From Cohnella pontilimi (lineage in GTDB: Bacteria > Bacillota > Bacilli > Paenibacillales > Paenibacillaceae), in contig NZ_SUPK01000007.1 of assembly GCF_005049045.1 (NCBI RefSeq), positions 1 to 64,000 of the forward strand: DNA of 64,000 nt, read 5' to 3'. The position numbers and the translations under genes are program-made. Each line of letters opens with the position of its first letter. Position 1 is the first letter of the stretch. A model generated the notes under the pieces. That model made no database searches and was not told where the DNA came from. It saw only the letters and a list, made by a program, of their open reading frames with translations. This document shows, piece by piece, positions 33,663 through 42,524 of this stretch.

Positions 33663-35675
33663 ATGAACACCACCAAATCGATCGATCAAATGTCGGTAAC
33701 GACCGTTCGGACGCTTGCCATCGACGCCGTCGAGAAAGCGAACTCGGGACACCCGGGCATGCCGATGGGCGCTGCTCCGATGGGCTATCAGCTGTTCGCC
33801 AAAACGATGAATCACAACCCGTCGAACCCGACATGGATCAACCGCGACCGCTTCGTGCTGTCCGCCGGACACGGCTCCATGCTGCTGTATTCCTTGCTTC
33901 ATTTGAGCGGCTACGATCTGCCGATGGAAGAGCTGAAAAACTTCCGCCAGTGGGGCTCCTTGACGCCGGGTCACCCGGAGTTCGGACACACGGCGGGCGT
34001 TGATGCGACGACCGGACCTCTCGGCCAAGGCATCGCAATGTCCGTGGGCATGGCGATGGCGGAAGCCCAGTTGGGCGCGACCTATAACCGTGATGGTTAC
34101 GATGTGGTCCGTCACTATACATACGCCATTTGCGGCGACGGCGATCTGATGGAAGGCGTATCTCACGAATCCGCATCGCTGGCGGGCCACTTGAACCTGG
34201 GCCGGTTGATCGTCCTGTATGACTCGAACGACATTTCCTTGGACGGCGAGCTGAATTTGTCTTTCTCCGAAAATGTGGCCAAACGTTTCGAGGGATACAA
34301 ATGGCAAGTTCTCCGCGTCGAAGACGGCAACGATTTGGGCGCCATCGAGAAGGCGATCGCCGAGGCACAAGCCGAAACGTCCCGTCCGACCTTGATTGAA
34401 GTGAAGACGGTCATCGGCTTCGGTTCTCCGAACAAAGCGGGCAAGGGCGGCCATGGCGGTCCGCACGGTTCCCCGCTCGGCATGGACGAAGTGAAGCTGA
34501 CCAAAGAGGCTTATCAATGGGAACACGATCCGTTCTACGTCCCGGAAGAAGTTCGGGCTCATTTTGCGGAAGTGAAACGCCGCGGCGAAGAGACGAACAA
34601 GGCGTGGGACGCCATGTTCGCGAAATATAAATCTGCTTATCCGGAATTGGCGAAGCAGTTCGACACAGCCGTGAACCGCGAGCTGCCGCAGGGTTGGGAT
34701 GCCGATCTCCCGAAATATTCCCCAGAAGACAAGCCGGTTTCTACTCGTGTAGCTTCCGGCAACGCATTGAACGGACTGGCCAAAAACGTACCGCACCTCG
34801 TGGGCGGCTCCGCCGACCTCGAAAGCTCCACGATGACCCACCTCAAAGGCTTGCCGGTGTTTAAACCGGACAGCTACGAGGGCCGCAACATATACTTCGG
34901 CGTCCGCGAATTCGGGATGGCGGCCGCGATGAACGGCATTTCGCTGCACGGCGGACTTCGGGTATACGGCGGCACGTTCTTCGTGTTTACCGACTACTTG
35001 CGTCCGGCGGTTCGTCTCGCTGCTCTCATGAAGCAGCCCGTCGTCTATGTGCTGACGCACGACTCCATCGCGGTCGGCGAAGACGGCCCGACGCACGAGC
35101 CGATCGAGCAGCTGGCTTCGATCCGCATCATCCCGGGTCTGACGGTCATCCGTCCGGCGGATGGCAACGAAACCTCCGCTGCATGGGCCTATGCGGTCAA
35201 AAACAACGACAATCCGGTCGCTCTCGTGCTTACCCGCCAAAACCTGCCGATCCTTCCGGGAACGGCGGAAAAAGCGGCAGAAGGCATCTCGAAAGGCGCG
35301 TACGTCGTCTCCGAAGCGGCCAACGGTGAGCCGCAGGGCATTCTGATCGCGACGGGCTCCGAAGTGCAATTGGCCGTCGCTTCTCAGAAAGCATTGGCGG
35401 AACAAGGGGTTCATGTCCGCGTTGTCAGCATGCCGAGCTGGGATTTGTTCGACAAGCAACCGCAGAGCTACAAAGACAGTGTGCTGCCGAAGAACGTCAA
35501 AGCGCGGCTGGCGATCGAAATGGCTCATCCGTTCGGCTGGGAGCGCTACGTCGGCGATTCCGGCGCCGTTCTCGGCATCGAAACGTTCGGAGCATCCGCT
35601 CCGGGCGATCGCGTTATCAAGGAATATGGCTTCACGGTCGATAATGTAGCAGCTCAATTCCGCAAACTGATTTAA
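33663..35675 (+). CDS. tkt: Transketolase
   Basis: Thiamine-diphosphate enzyme of the non-oxidative pentose phosphate pathway; 670 residues, the usual length. Motifs: [31 protein letters not shown], the ThDP site [21 protein letters not shown]...NDISLDG, the central GIREFGM-like block [15 protein letters not shown] with catalytic Glu, and [26 protein letters not shown] precedes the ATG. A TACAAT -10-like hexamer at 33564-33569 suggests its own promoter. It may be coexpressed with ppnP just downstream. Confidence 0.97.
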   Translation: MNTTKSIDQMSVTTVRTLAIDAVEKANSGHPGMPMGAAPMGYQLFAKTMNHNPSNPTWINRDRFVLSAGHGSMLLYSLLHLSGYDLPMEELKNFRQWGSLTPGHPEFGHTAGVDATTGPLGQGIAMSVGMAMAEAQLGATYNRDGYDVVRHYTYAICGDGDLMEGVSHESASLAGHLNLGRLIVLYDSNDISLDGELNLSFSENVAKRFEGYKWQVLRVEDGNDLGAIEKAIAEAQAETSRPTLIEVKTVIGFGSPNKAGKGGHGGPHGSPLGMDEVKLTKEAYQWEHDPFYVPEEVRAHFAEVKRRGEETNKAWDAMFAKYKSAYPELAKQFDTAVNRELPQGWDADLPKYSPEDKPVSTRVASGNALNGLAKNVPHLVGGSADLESSTMTHLKGLPVFKPDSYEGRNIYFGVREFGMAAAMNGISLHGGLRVYGGTFFVFTDYLRPAVRLAALMKQPVVYVLTHDSIAVGEDGPTHEPIEQLASIRIIPGLTVIRPADGNETSAAWAYAVKNNDNPVALVLTRQNLPILPGTAEKAAEGISKGAYVVSEAANGEPQGILIATGSEVQLAVASQKALAEQGVHVRVVSMPSWDLFDKQPQSYKDSVLPKNVKARLAIEMAHPFGWERYVGDSGAVLGIETFGASAPGDRVIKEYGFTVDNVAAQFRKLI

Positions 35676-35704
35676 CCGCAGATCTGGTCGGGGAGAGAGA
35701 AACG

Positions 35705-36022
35705 ATGTCCCAATTCGATAACGTCTCGGTCGTGAAGAAAGCCAATGTGTACTTTGAAGGCAAGGTGACGAGCCGAACGGTGCTGTTCCCGGACGGCACC
35801 CGCAAAACGCTCGGCATCATGCTGCCGGGAGAATACGAATTCGGCACCGCTCAGAAGGAAGTCATGGACATCCTTTCCGGTGAGCTTTCCGTTCTCCTCC
35901 CGAACCGGGACGACTGGCTCCAAATCACCGAACCGACCTCATTCGAGGTCCCGGCGAACTCCAGTTTCAAGCTGAAGGTAAACATAGTCACTGACTATAT
36001 TTGCTCGTATTTGGATGACTAA
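35705..36022 (+). CDS. ppnP: Pyrimidine/purine nucleoside phosphorylase (PpnP, DUF1255)
   Basis: A 105-residue cupin-fold enzyme that splits nucleosides with phosphate. Blocks: [50 protein letters not shown] and [13 protein letters not shown] match the YaiE/PpnP family closely. GGGGAGAG precedes the ATG, 29 bases after tkt. Producing ribose 1-phosphate links it to the pentose phosphate gene upstream. An intrinsic terminator follows. Confidence 0.92.
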   Translation: MSQFDNVSVVKKANVYFEGKVTSRTVLFPDGTRKTLGIMLPGEYEFGTAQKEVMDILSGELSVLLPNRDDWLQITEPTSFEVPANSSFKLKVNIVTDYICSYLDD

Positions 36023-36035
36023 ACGATTCGAAACG

Positions 36036-36064
36036 AAAGAGGCGGCCCAAGGGTCGCCTCTTTT
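36036..36064 (+). terminator. Intrinsic terminator after ppnP
   Basis: AAAGAGGCGGCCC (36036-36048), loop AA, GGGTCGCCTCTTT (36051-36063) with one G-U pair, then T-run. Confidence 0.9.
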
Positions 36065-36192
36065 GTGTTTTACATTTGTATGTAATCGACAAAGGTTGTT
36101 CCGGTATGACGTCTTTCATCAAAGGAAATGGAGGCCGGTTGCTTGAATATTTACAACCGCAAGTGAAGGTATCCATTTGGGGAGGGATTCGG

Positions 36193-37623
36193 TTGTTCGG
36201 TAAAAGAAGTATGTTCGCTGTCGGCGCAGTTCTCGCTTTAGGCATGGTGATGCCAAGCTTCGGCTATGCGCAGCCGTCAAGCAGTGCAAAGCATTTTTCT
36301 TTGCTGTTCAAGCAAAACGCGATTCCTGCTGATTTTCAGAGTCAATTGAACAAAGTGGGGGCCACGCTGGTCGACTCGATTCCGGAGATCGGGTTTGCGG
36401 AGGTCCAAGCGGATTCCAGCGCGCTCACGAAGCTCCAGAGTCTTGCGAACGTGGATCTCGTGAGCCCCTCTATTGAATGGAGCCTGCCCGATTCGCACAT
36501 GGCTCCGTTCGCAGACGCAGCTGCGACGGGACCTGCAGACACAAGCAGTTCCGCAGTAAATCTGAATGCCGATTTGTATAAGAGCTATCAGTGGGATATC
36601 AAAAATGTCACGCATGATGGGGCGAGCTACAACCTGGGAACGGGATCTCACAATACGGTGGTAGGGATCATCGATACCGGTATTGACCCGAACCATCCGG
36701 CAATCAAGGCCAACTTGCTGCCCGGCTCGATGAACTTCGTCCCGGCCGGCGGATTCCAGGGAAGCGAACCGGCGGAGACAGGCGCCGCAAGCGCGGTTAC
36801 GGATGTACACGGCCACGGGACGCATGTGGCAGGAACAATCGCCGGCAACGGCCGAATCCTTGGCGTTGCACCGAACATGGGAATCCGGGCATACCGCGTG
36901 TTTGGTTCTTCGTCGGCTGAAACGAGTTGGATCGCGAAGGCCATCATTCAAGCGACGAACGACCACGTGAACGTCATTTCCATGAGCTTGGGCGGTTACG
37001 ACGTGATTGGGCAAGCTTTCTTCGTTGATCCGATCACAGGCAAAAAGACGAGTTTAGGCAATGATATTGCGGATTTAAGAGCCTTCAAACGCGCCTTGCA
37101 ATACGCCACGGACCATGGAGTGCTGCCCGTTGTCGCGGCCGGCAACGAAGCGATTGACGCAGGCAACAAGGCGCAGGTGAACGGCTATCTCAATGCGGAG
37201 TATGGAGGCGACGGATTGTATTTCGTGGGTGCCGGATTTGAAGCGCCGGGCAGCGTCTCCGGTGTGGTTACCGTTTCCGCGACGGGACCGGATCACTCGC
37301 TTTCGTCTTACTCCAACTGGGGCTCCGGCTTTGTCGACATCGCGGCTCCCGGCGGCGACTTCCTTCGCTATCCGGACGGCGACTGGTTCACCGACATGTG
37401 CCTAAGCTCCTATAAAAACGGCGGCTACTCCTGGATGGCTGGCACCTCCATGGCGACTCCAAAAGTGTCTGCAGTTGCCGCGCTTTTGTTGGACAAGTAC
37501 GGACCGATGAGCCCGCAGAAGCTGAAAGGACTGCTTCTCAAGCAGGGTGTCAACTCCGTCACAGGTACGGACCGCAAATTTTTCGGCAATGGACACGTCG
37601 ATGCTTTGAATGCGCTGAAATAA
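36193..37623 (+). CDS. Secreted subtilisin-like serine protease (S8)
   Basis: A 476-residue exported protease. TTG at 36193 is chosen because GGGGAGGG lies six bases upstream and it places the Sec signal peptide (FGKRSMFAVGAVLALGMVMPSFGYAQ) at the N-terminus; the frame opens at 36076 without a good site. Propeptide about 30-100. Triad: Asp161 (IIDTGIDPNHP), His208 (GHGTHVAGT), Ser419 (MAGTSMATPKVS); oxyanion Asn318 (AAGNEA). Unlike the enzyme at 5876-7462 it has no PA insertion. It probably degrades extracellular protein. Confidence 0.93.
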   Translation: MFGKRSMFAVGAVLALGMVMPSFGYAQPSSSAKHFSLLFKQNAIPADFQSQLNKVGATLVDSIPEIGFAEVQADSSALTKLQSLANVDLVSPSIEWSLPDSHMAPFADAAATGPADTSSSAVNLNADLYKSYQWDIKNVTHDGASYNLGTGSHNTVVGIIDTGIDPNHPAIKANLLPGSMNFVPAGGFQGSEPAETGAASAVTDVHGHGTHVAGTIAGNGRILGVAPNMGIRAYRVFGSSSAETSWIAKAIIQATNDHVNVISMSLGGYDVIGQAFFVDPITGKKTSLGNDIADLRAFKRALQYATDHGVLPVVAAGNEAIDAGNKAQVNGYLNAEYGGDGLYFVGAGFEAPGSVSGVVTVSATGPDHSLSSYSNWGSGFVDIAAPGGDFLRYPDGDWFTDMCLSSYKNGGYSWMAGTSMATPKVSAVAALLLDKYGPMSPQKLKGLLLKQGVNSVTGTDRKFFGNGHVDALNALK

Positions 37624-37635
37624 ATAGGTGAACGC

Positions 37636-37665
37636 AAAATGGCGACCTCCCCGGTCGCCATTTTT
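37636..37665 (+). terminator. Intrinsic terminator
   Basis: AAAATGGCGACC (37636-37647), 5-base loop, GGTCGCCATTTT (37653-37664), T. Stem of 12 perfect pairs; A-run on the other side makes it usable in both directions. Confidence 0.9.
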
Positions 37666-37713
37666 CAGTGAGCAAGCCGCTACCGGATGAGTCTGTCAAA
37701 TATACTTGGTATC

Positions 37714-37743
37714 GCAGCACGCTGCTATTTATTCCGTCGATCG
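37714..37743. repeat. Left flanking copy of the 52-bp array
   Basis: Starts with GCAGCACGCTGCT, a small palindrome (AGCAGC/GCTGCT type), then ATTTATTCCGTCGATCG. A diverged direct copy is at 38187-38217, so the tandem array is bracketed by a repeat of different sequence. Confidence 0.65.
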
Positions 37744-37749
37744 GATGGC

Positions 37750-38169
37750 AGTCACTCACACTAACTAACAATGCCGCCTGCCCCGACTACTGGCCATCGT
37801 TAGCCACTCACACTAACTAACAGCGGCGCCTGCCCCGACTACTGGCCATCGTTAGTCACTCACACTAACTAACAGCGGCACCCACCTCGACCACGCGCCA
37901 TCGATAGTCACTCACACTAACTAACATCGGCGCCCGCCCCGACCACTGGCCATCGTTAGTCACTCACACTAACTAACATCGGCGCCCGCCCCGACCACGC
38001 GCCATCGATAGTCACTCACACTAACTAACAGCGACGCACTCTCCGACCACACGTGATCCTTAGTCACTCACACTAACTAACTAACAGCGGCGCCTGCCCC
38101 GACCATGTGCCATCGTTAGTGACTCACACTAACTAACAGCGGCACCTGCCCCGACCACGTGCCATCGTT
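37750..38169. repeat. Tandem array: eight units of 52 bp
   Basis: Units start at 37750, 37802, 37854, 37906, 37958, 38010, 38062 and 38118; all are 52 bp except unit 7 (56 bp, an extra CTAA). Each unit has a near-invariant core, AGTCACTCACACTAACTAAC, then about 31 bp that varies a little (CGACCAC, GCCATCG). At each junction GTTAGT and ACTAAC form a dyad seven bases apart. The array lies between two convergent genes and each side has its own terminator. It is not coding and not CRISPR. Confidence 0.92.
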
Positions 38170-38186
38170 AGCCAAACCGGCACATA

Positions 38187-38217
38187 GCAGCACGCTGCTA
38201 CTTATCTCCCTCGACCG
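38187..38217. repeat. Right flanking copy of the 52-bp array
   Basis: GCAGCACGCTGCT (38187-38199) identical to 37714-37726, followed by ACTTATCTCCCTCGACCG, a diverged version of the left flank. Confidence 0.65.
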
Positions 38218-38246
38218 AACGCCAGCTCGCAAGCTCGAACGCAATT

Positions 38247-38273
38247 AAGCCCCGATAAAAATCGGGGCTTTTC
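38247..38273. terminator. Hairpin terminator between array and dehydrogenase-PilZ gene
   Basis: AAGCCCCGAT (38247-38256), AAAA, ATCGGGGCTT (38261-38270), 10 perfect pairs; T4 on the plus strand, weaker tail on the minus strand. Likely ends the minus-strand gene at 38290. Confidence 0.7.
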
Positions 38274-38289
38274 CTATCGCAGACGCGAA

Positions 38290-39552
38290 TTACTCGCTTA
38301 AATGCTTGTCCAGATACTCCTTCAGCTGGAGCCGCTGGAAAAGCGGGAGACCGCTGAGCAGGCAGCCGTAGTGGAACATGTCGTCCTCTTTGTCGATCCG
38401 GATGATCCGGCCCGTCATCGGCGGCAGACCGGAATCCGGCGGCAGATGAATGATGACGAACATGTCGACGGCGAGCGGCAGTGTAGAGGCGATTTGCAGG
38501 CCTTCTTCGGAGACGTCTCGCAGAACACCTTCCGCCGATTGCCCGGAGAACGAGCCTTCCTGCAGCCATTGATAAATCGAGAGCATGACCGGAATATTCA
38601 GCGGCAGACGCGCTTGTTTCCTCCGGTCCGCTGCGCCGGAATGCCCCTCAAGCTCGCCCGGCTGCAGCTCGCTGATCCGCATGCCGATCCATTCCTCATA
38701 TACCTGGGCCAACGCGGACAAATCCAATTCGCCGTAGCCGGCGTTTTGGCCCAACTGGAACAAGCTTTTGGCCGCCTCAAGCATCGGGGTGGAAACGCCG
38801 ATGGTATCGGTCAGCACGGAGGACAGCTTCAAATCCTTGAGCATCAGTGCCAGCGAGAATTGAACGCTAAAATCGTGATCAATGATTTTGCGGCCCTTGA
38901 GATCCGCCTGCTTGCTTGCCGCACCGCCTGCTTGCACGATCTGCAGAAACGCGGAGGCGTCGATTCCGCCTTTGGCGGCAATCGCCAGGCCTTCGATCAA
39001 GCCGGCCGCGTTGATGCCGACGATCGTGTTGTGGGCGAGCTTGGCGATCGAACCGGCGCCGCTGCCGCCCAGGTACACGATTTGCTTGCCCATCGTCTCG
39101 AAAATATCCCGGTTCTCCTCGAGCGTTTTCTTGTCCCCGCCGACCATGAACAACAGTGTGCCGTCGATCGCGGCGGGTTTGCTCCCGGTAACCGGTGCAT
39201 CGAGAAATTGCGCGTACTTGTCCCGAATATCGCCGGCCAATCTGCGGGAGAGAGCCGGGGATACCGTACTGCAGTCAATGACGGCGGCACCGGGCTTGAT
39301 TCCGGCCAATACGCCTTTCTCCCCGTAGTACACTTCTTCCACCGCTTGGTCGTTGCTGATCATCGTGATCAGCACGTCGGCGGAGCGGGCCGCCTCCATC
39401 GGCGAGTCCGCCGCCCGAGCGCCGAGCGAGACGAGCTCTTCCGCTTTTCCCGGTGTCCGGTTATAAATGGTGACCGTATAACCTTTGCGAAGCAAATTGG
39501 CGGCCATAGGCGCTCCCATGACCCCGAGTCCGATAAATCCGATCGTTTTCAT
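38290..39552 (-). CDS. Beta-hydroxyacid dehydrogenase (HIBADH/GarR-like) fused to a C-terminal PilZ domain
   Basis: Residues 1-290 are a full 3-hydroxyisobutyrate/tartronate-semialdehyde reductase-type enzyme: Rossmann loop GLGVMG (8-13), substrate loop DAPVTGSKPAA (118-128), and catalytic Lys171 in GSIAKLAHN (GxxxKxxxN). Residues 308-420 form a PilZ domain with the two c-di-GMP motifs, RKQAR (311-315, RxxxR) and DVSEEG (346-351, DxSxxG), then a beta-barrel (VDMFVIIHLP, TGRIIRI, YGCLLSG). Linkage of a metabolic dehydrogenase to a PilZ sensor is unusual and implies c-di-GMP control of activity or location; the latter is inference. RBS AAGGAG-like (GATAAGGAGAC) before the ATG. Confidence 0.9.
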   Translation of the reverse strand: MKTIGFIGLGVMGAPMAANLLRKGYTVTIYNRTPGKAEELVSLGARAADSPMEAARSADVLITMISNDQAVEEVYYGEKGVLAGIKPGAAVIDCSTVSPALSRRLAGDIRDKYAQFLDAPVTGSKPAAIDGTLLFMVGGDKKTLEENRDIFETMGKQIVYLGGSGAGSIAKLAHNTIVGINAAGLIEGLAIAAKGGIDASAFLQIVQAGGAASKQADLKGRKIIDHDFSVQFSLALMLKDLKLSSVLTDTIGVSTPMLEAAKSLFQLGQNAGYGELDLSALAQVYEEWIGMRISELQPGELEGHSGAADRRKQARLPLNIPVMLSIYQWLQEGSFSGQSAEGVLRDVSEEGLQIASTLPLAVDMFVIIHLPPDSGLPPMTGRIIRIDKEDDMFHYGCLLSGLPLFQRLQLKEYLDKHLSE

Positions 39553-39652
39553 TGCCGAGTCTCCTTATCGGGGAATAAAAAAGTCTATCTCTTTTGTACC
39601 ATACCAAACGGCAAAATCGAAATACGGTCCATGCAGGCCGGCTCGGCCAAGA

Positions 39653-40222
39653 TCATGAATGTCCGTTCTTTCCTGCAGGTCCGGCGGATTTTTGGCGCGC
39701 GCGAAATCGGCGTACTTTCATGAGATTGCCGCACATCTTATCGTCGCAAAACCGTTTGGAACGGTTACGCGTCTCGTCATAGTACACCCAGAGACAATCC
39801 GGATTGTCGCAAATGCGGAACCTCGACGTCTCGCCTTCCGTCAGCGTGCGGGCGAAGGATGCAGCGATTTCGGCACGCACTCCGGCCCAATCATGGCGGA
39901 GCCGCACCGTGTTCAGCCGCAGCCCCTCATCGGATTCCTCCAGCTTCTGGACCGCCGGGCCTTCCTCCAAAACGCGGTTCAGTTCCGCCAAATCGCTGAC
40001 CTCAACCGCGGAACCGCCCTCCAACTTTTGCACGATGGAGAGGATTTGCGCCCGCAGCCGCTTAAGGGCCTTCATATCTGCCGAAGTCGGAGTACCCGGA
40101 TCCTTCAAGCCGTGCTCCGCGAGCCAATTCGCCAGCCATCCGGGCTTGTCTAGCCGGTCTTCGGACTTTCCCGTACCCCGCCAATCATGATAGTCGCTGT
40201 TGAGAAAATCGTCCCATAACAT
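39653..40222 (-). CDS. CGNR zinc-finger (ABATE domain) putative regulator
   Basis: A 189-residue protein from ATG 40222, which has GGAGG nine bases upstream; an earlier ATG at 40264 has none. The N-terminal 130 residues are a stress-regulator-like ABATE domain (WDDFLNSDYHDWRGTG..., ELNRVLEEG). The C-terminus is the zinc finger: CDNPDC...YYDETRNRSKRFCDDKMCGNL, with CGNL in place of the eponymous CGNR, then basic KVRRFRARQ. Probably a DNA-binding regulator; it is divergent from a DinB-like gene and may control it. Confidence 0.87.
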   Translation of the reverse strand: MLWDDFLNSDYHDWRGTGKSEDRLDKPGWLANWLAEHGLKDPGTPTSADMKALKRLRAQILSIVQKLEGGSAVEVSDLAELNRVLEEGPAVQKLEESDEGLRLNTVRLRHDWAGVRAEIAASFARTLTEGETSRFRICDNPDCLWVYYDETRNRSKRFCDDKMCGNLMKVRRFRARQKSAGPAGKNGHS

Positions 40223-40317
40223 CGCGCCAAGCCTCCATTTTGCACCTTTGCTGTCTGCTTCCATTGTAACACCCGTAAAATTGTTTCACTAGTTACTTGC
40301 ACGCCAAAACGGTTCAT

Positions 40318-40350
40318 GTTACAGTTTTTGGTGTAACCAATATATATAAT
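40318..40350 (+). promoter_or_regulatory. Divergent regulatory region: dyad operator and -10 box of the DinB-like gene
   Basis: GTTACA (40318-40323) and TGTAAC (40332-40337) form a perfect 6-bp dyad with an 8-bp gap; TATAAT (40345-40350) follows. A further TGTAAC occurs at 40265-40270 near the divergent gene. The dyad covers the -35 region, so it looks like a repressor site. Confidence 0.6.
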
Positions 40351-40386
40351 TTAGCAAGTTACATCCAATCCAAGGAGGAGAACGTG

Positions 40387-40884
40387 ATGAAGAACCGGGT
40401 AGAACTGCTGCTTCACGGGTGGGATCACGCCTACGACAAGGAAGACTGGTATCCCCCGCTGCTGGACGCCTTAAAAGGAGTAACCGCCGAGCAAGCGGTG
40501 TGGTTACCGCAAGGCTTCGACTCCCTAAGTACGATTTGGGGCAACGTCAACCACTTGATTTTTTACAAGGAGCGGCTTCTAAAAAGGTGGTTGGGCAAGG
40601 AAACGGGCAATCCGCTGGGGGTGACGAACGACGATACGTTCGCGGTACCGGAGAAGAGCGAAGCCGCCTGGCAGGAAACGCTGGCCCGGTTGGACCGTGT
40701 TCACAAAGAAATCCGTCACAAGATCTCTGCAATGAAAGAGGAAGATTTCGACCAAAGCTTGCCCGACCATACGATAGGACGTGCGCTGAACAGCCTGATC
40801 GCCCACGACGCCTATCATACCGGGGAGATCATCCTGCTTCGCAAAATGCAAGGGTCTTGGCCAGCCCGCCGTCACTTCGACTAA
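40387..40884 (+). CDS. DinB/YfiT-like metal-binding four-helix protein
   Basis: A 165-residue DinB-superfamily protein. Likely metal ligands are the His in NVNHLIFYKERLL and the pair in LIAHDAYHTGEI (HxxxH), the arrangement of the DinB/YfiT group, whose members include thiol (bacillithiol) S-transferases. AAGGAGGAG precedes ATG 40387. The gene is divergent from a CGNR regulator. The reaction cannot be assigned. Confidence 0.87.
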   Translation: MKNRVELLLHGWDHAYDKEDWYPPLLDALKGVTAEQAVWLPQGFDSLSTIWGNVNHLIFYKERLLKRWLGKETGNPLGVTNDDTFAVPEKSEAAWQETLARLDRVHKEIRHKISAMKEEDFDQSLPDHTIGRALNSLIAHDAYHTGEIILLRKMQGSWPARRHFD

Positions 40885-40906
40885 AAAGAAAAAGCGCCGC
40901 ACGAAC

Positions 40907-40936
40907 CCCGTTTTCCGATAAGGAAGGCGGGTTTTT
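40907..40936 (+). terminator. Intrinsic terminator
   Basis: CCCGTTTTCC (40907-40916), loop GATAA, GGAAGGCGGG (40922-40931) with two G-U pairs, T5. Confidence 0.8.
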
Positions 40937-41014
40937 GCTTGTGCGGGGGCCTAAATTTGAGTATCCTAAAAATGCAACGAGTGGACACGCTACCGTATAG
41001 AAGGAGGATGAAAC

Positions 41015-42367
41015 ATGAGCAAAGGGATTCGCTTTGATTATTCCAAAGCGCTGCAGTTCGTCGGGCAGCACGAGGTCGACTATTTGGCGCCTGCGGTGAA
41101 ATTGGCGCATGAGCAATTACATAACGGGACCGGGGCCGGCTCCGATTATCTCGGTTGGATCAACCTGCCGACCGAATACGACAAGGAAGAGTTCTCGCGC
41201 ATTCAGCAAGCGGCGGCCCGAATCCGCTCGGATTCCGACGCGCTGGTCGTGATCGGCATCGGCGGCTCGTATCTCGGTGCCCGCGCGGCCATCGAAATGC
41301 TCCAGCATTCTTTCTATAACACGCTCTCCAAGGAGCAGCGCAAGTCGCCGCAAATCTTTTTCGCCGGCAACAACATCAGCTCGACTTATGTGACACATCT
41401 GCTGCAAGCGCTGGAAGGCAAGGATTGGTCCATTAACGTGATCTCCAAGTCGGGCACGACGACCGAGCCGGCGATCGCTTTCCGGATTTTCCGCGAAGCG
41501 CTCGAGAAGAAATACGGCAAAGAAGCCGCGCAAAAACGCATTTACGCGACGACTGACAAAGAGCGCGGCGCCCTGAAGAAGCTGGCGTCGGCAGAAGGCT
41601 ATGAGTCGTTCGTCATTCCGGACGACGTAGGCGGCCGTTACTCCGTGCTGACGGCTGTCGGGCTGCTTCCGATCGCCGCTGCGGGCATCGACATCGAAGC
41701 GATGATGAAAGGCGCACAGGACGCTTCCAAACAATATAACAACCCGAATTTGAGCGAGAATCAGGCGTACCAATATGCAGCCGTCCGCAACGCACTTTAC
41801 CGCAAGGGCAAAGGCGTGGAGATTCTCGTCAACTACGAACCGGGACTTCATTTCGTCTCAGAGTGGTGGAAACAACTGTACGGCGAGAGCGAAGGCAAAG
41901 ACTTCAAGGGCATTTACCCGGCTTCCGTCGACTTTTCCACCGATTTGCATTCCATGGGGCAATTCATCCAGGAAGGCAGCCGAATCATTTTCGAAACCGT
42001 GCTGCAAGTGGGCGAGGTAGCGGAGCAAATTACGATCCAAAGCGATCCGGATGATCTGGACGGGCTGAATTTCCTGGCCGGCAAAACGTTGGACTTCGTG
42101 AACAAGAAAGCGTTCGAAGGCACGCTCCTCGCGCATACGGACGGCAACGTTCCGAATCTCATCGTGAACTTGCCGGACATGTCCGCTTATACGTTCGGAT
42201 ACCTGGTCTACTTTTTCGAGATCGCGTGCGGCGTCAGCGGCTATCTGCTCGGCGTCAATCCGTTCGACCAGCCGGGCGTCGAGGCTTACAAGAAGAACAT
42301 GTTTGCATTGCTCGGCAAACCCGGTTTCGAGGAACAGAAAAAAGCGCTGGAAGCCCGCCTGTCCTAA
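41015..42367 (+). CDS. pgi: Glucose-6-phosphate isomerase
   Basis: Glycolytic enzyme interconverting glucose 6-phosphate and fructose 6-phosphate; 450 residues, the short form of Bacillota. Blocks: [50 protein letters not shown], and the C-terminal Lys in [19 protein letters not shown] precedes the ATG. It is monocistronic with terminators on both sides. Confidence 0.97.
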   Translation: MSKGIRFDYSKALQFVGQHEVDYLAPAVKLAHEQLHNGTGAGSDYLGWINLPTEYDKEEFSRIQQAAARIRSDSDALVVIGIGGSYLGARAAIEMLQHSFYNTLSKEQRKSPQIFFAGNNISSTYVTHLLQALEGKDWSINVISKSGTTTEPAIAFRIFREALEKKYGKEAAQKRIYATTDKERGALKKLASAEGYESFVIPDDVGGRYSVLTAVGLLPIAAAGIDIEAMMKGAQDASKQYNNPNLSENQAYQYAAVRNALYRKGKGVEILVNYEPGLHFVSEWWKQLYGESEGKDFKGIYPASVDFSTDLHSMGQFIQEGSRIIFETVLQVGEVAEQITIQSDPDDLDGLNFLAGKTLDFVNKKAFEGTLLAHTDGNVPNLIVNLPDMSAYTFGYLVYFFEIACGVSGYLLGVNPFDQPGVEAYKKNMFALLGKPGFEEQKKALEARLS

Positions 42368-42398
42368 TCAGCGGCATTAAAGGCATGTATACCAACGG

Positions 42399-42426
42399 AA
42401 GCAGGCTCCGCAAGGAGTCTGCTTTT
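42399..42426 (+). terminator. pgi terminator
   Basis: AAGCAGGCTCC (42399-42409), GCAA loop, GGAGTCTGCTT (42414-42424) with one G-U pair, T4. Confidence 0.85.
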
Positions 42427-42524
42427 CCGGAAAACAGGGTATTTCATTTATATCGATAAGGTATATGATCGCCTGGCCTCGTTTCAGCGAAGACGCAAGC
42501 CGATCATCAGGAGAGGGGCTCAAC

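Noticed and set aside
33477-35657. Long frame antisense to transketolase (726 codons)
   Set aside because: A shadow of biased codon use in tkt; composition is Arg/His/Phe-rich and no family is recognisable. The same holds for long antisense frames over copA, the PilZ-dehydrogenase and manA.
37750-38169. CRISPR-like array (regular repeats with spacers)
   Set aside because: The supposed spacers are nearly identical to each other, there is no leader and no cas gene, and one unit has a 4-bp insertion in the repeat.
42427-42524. yybP-ykoY manganese riboswitch before the TerC gene
   Set aside because: The conserved loops of that riboswitch are not seen in the leader.
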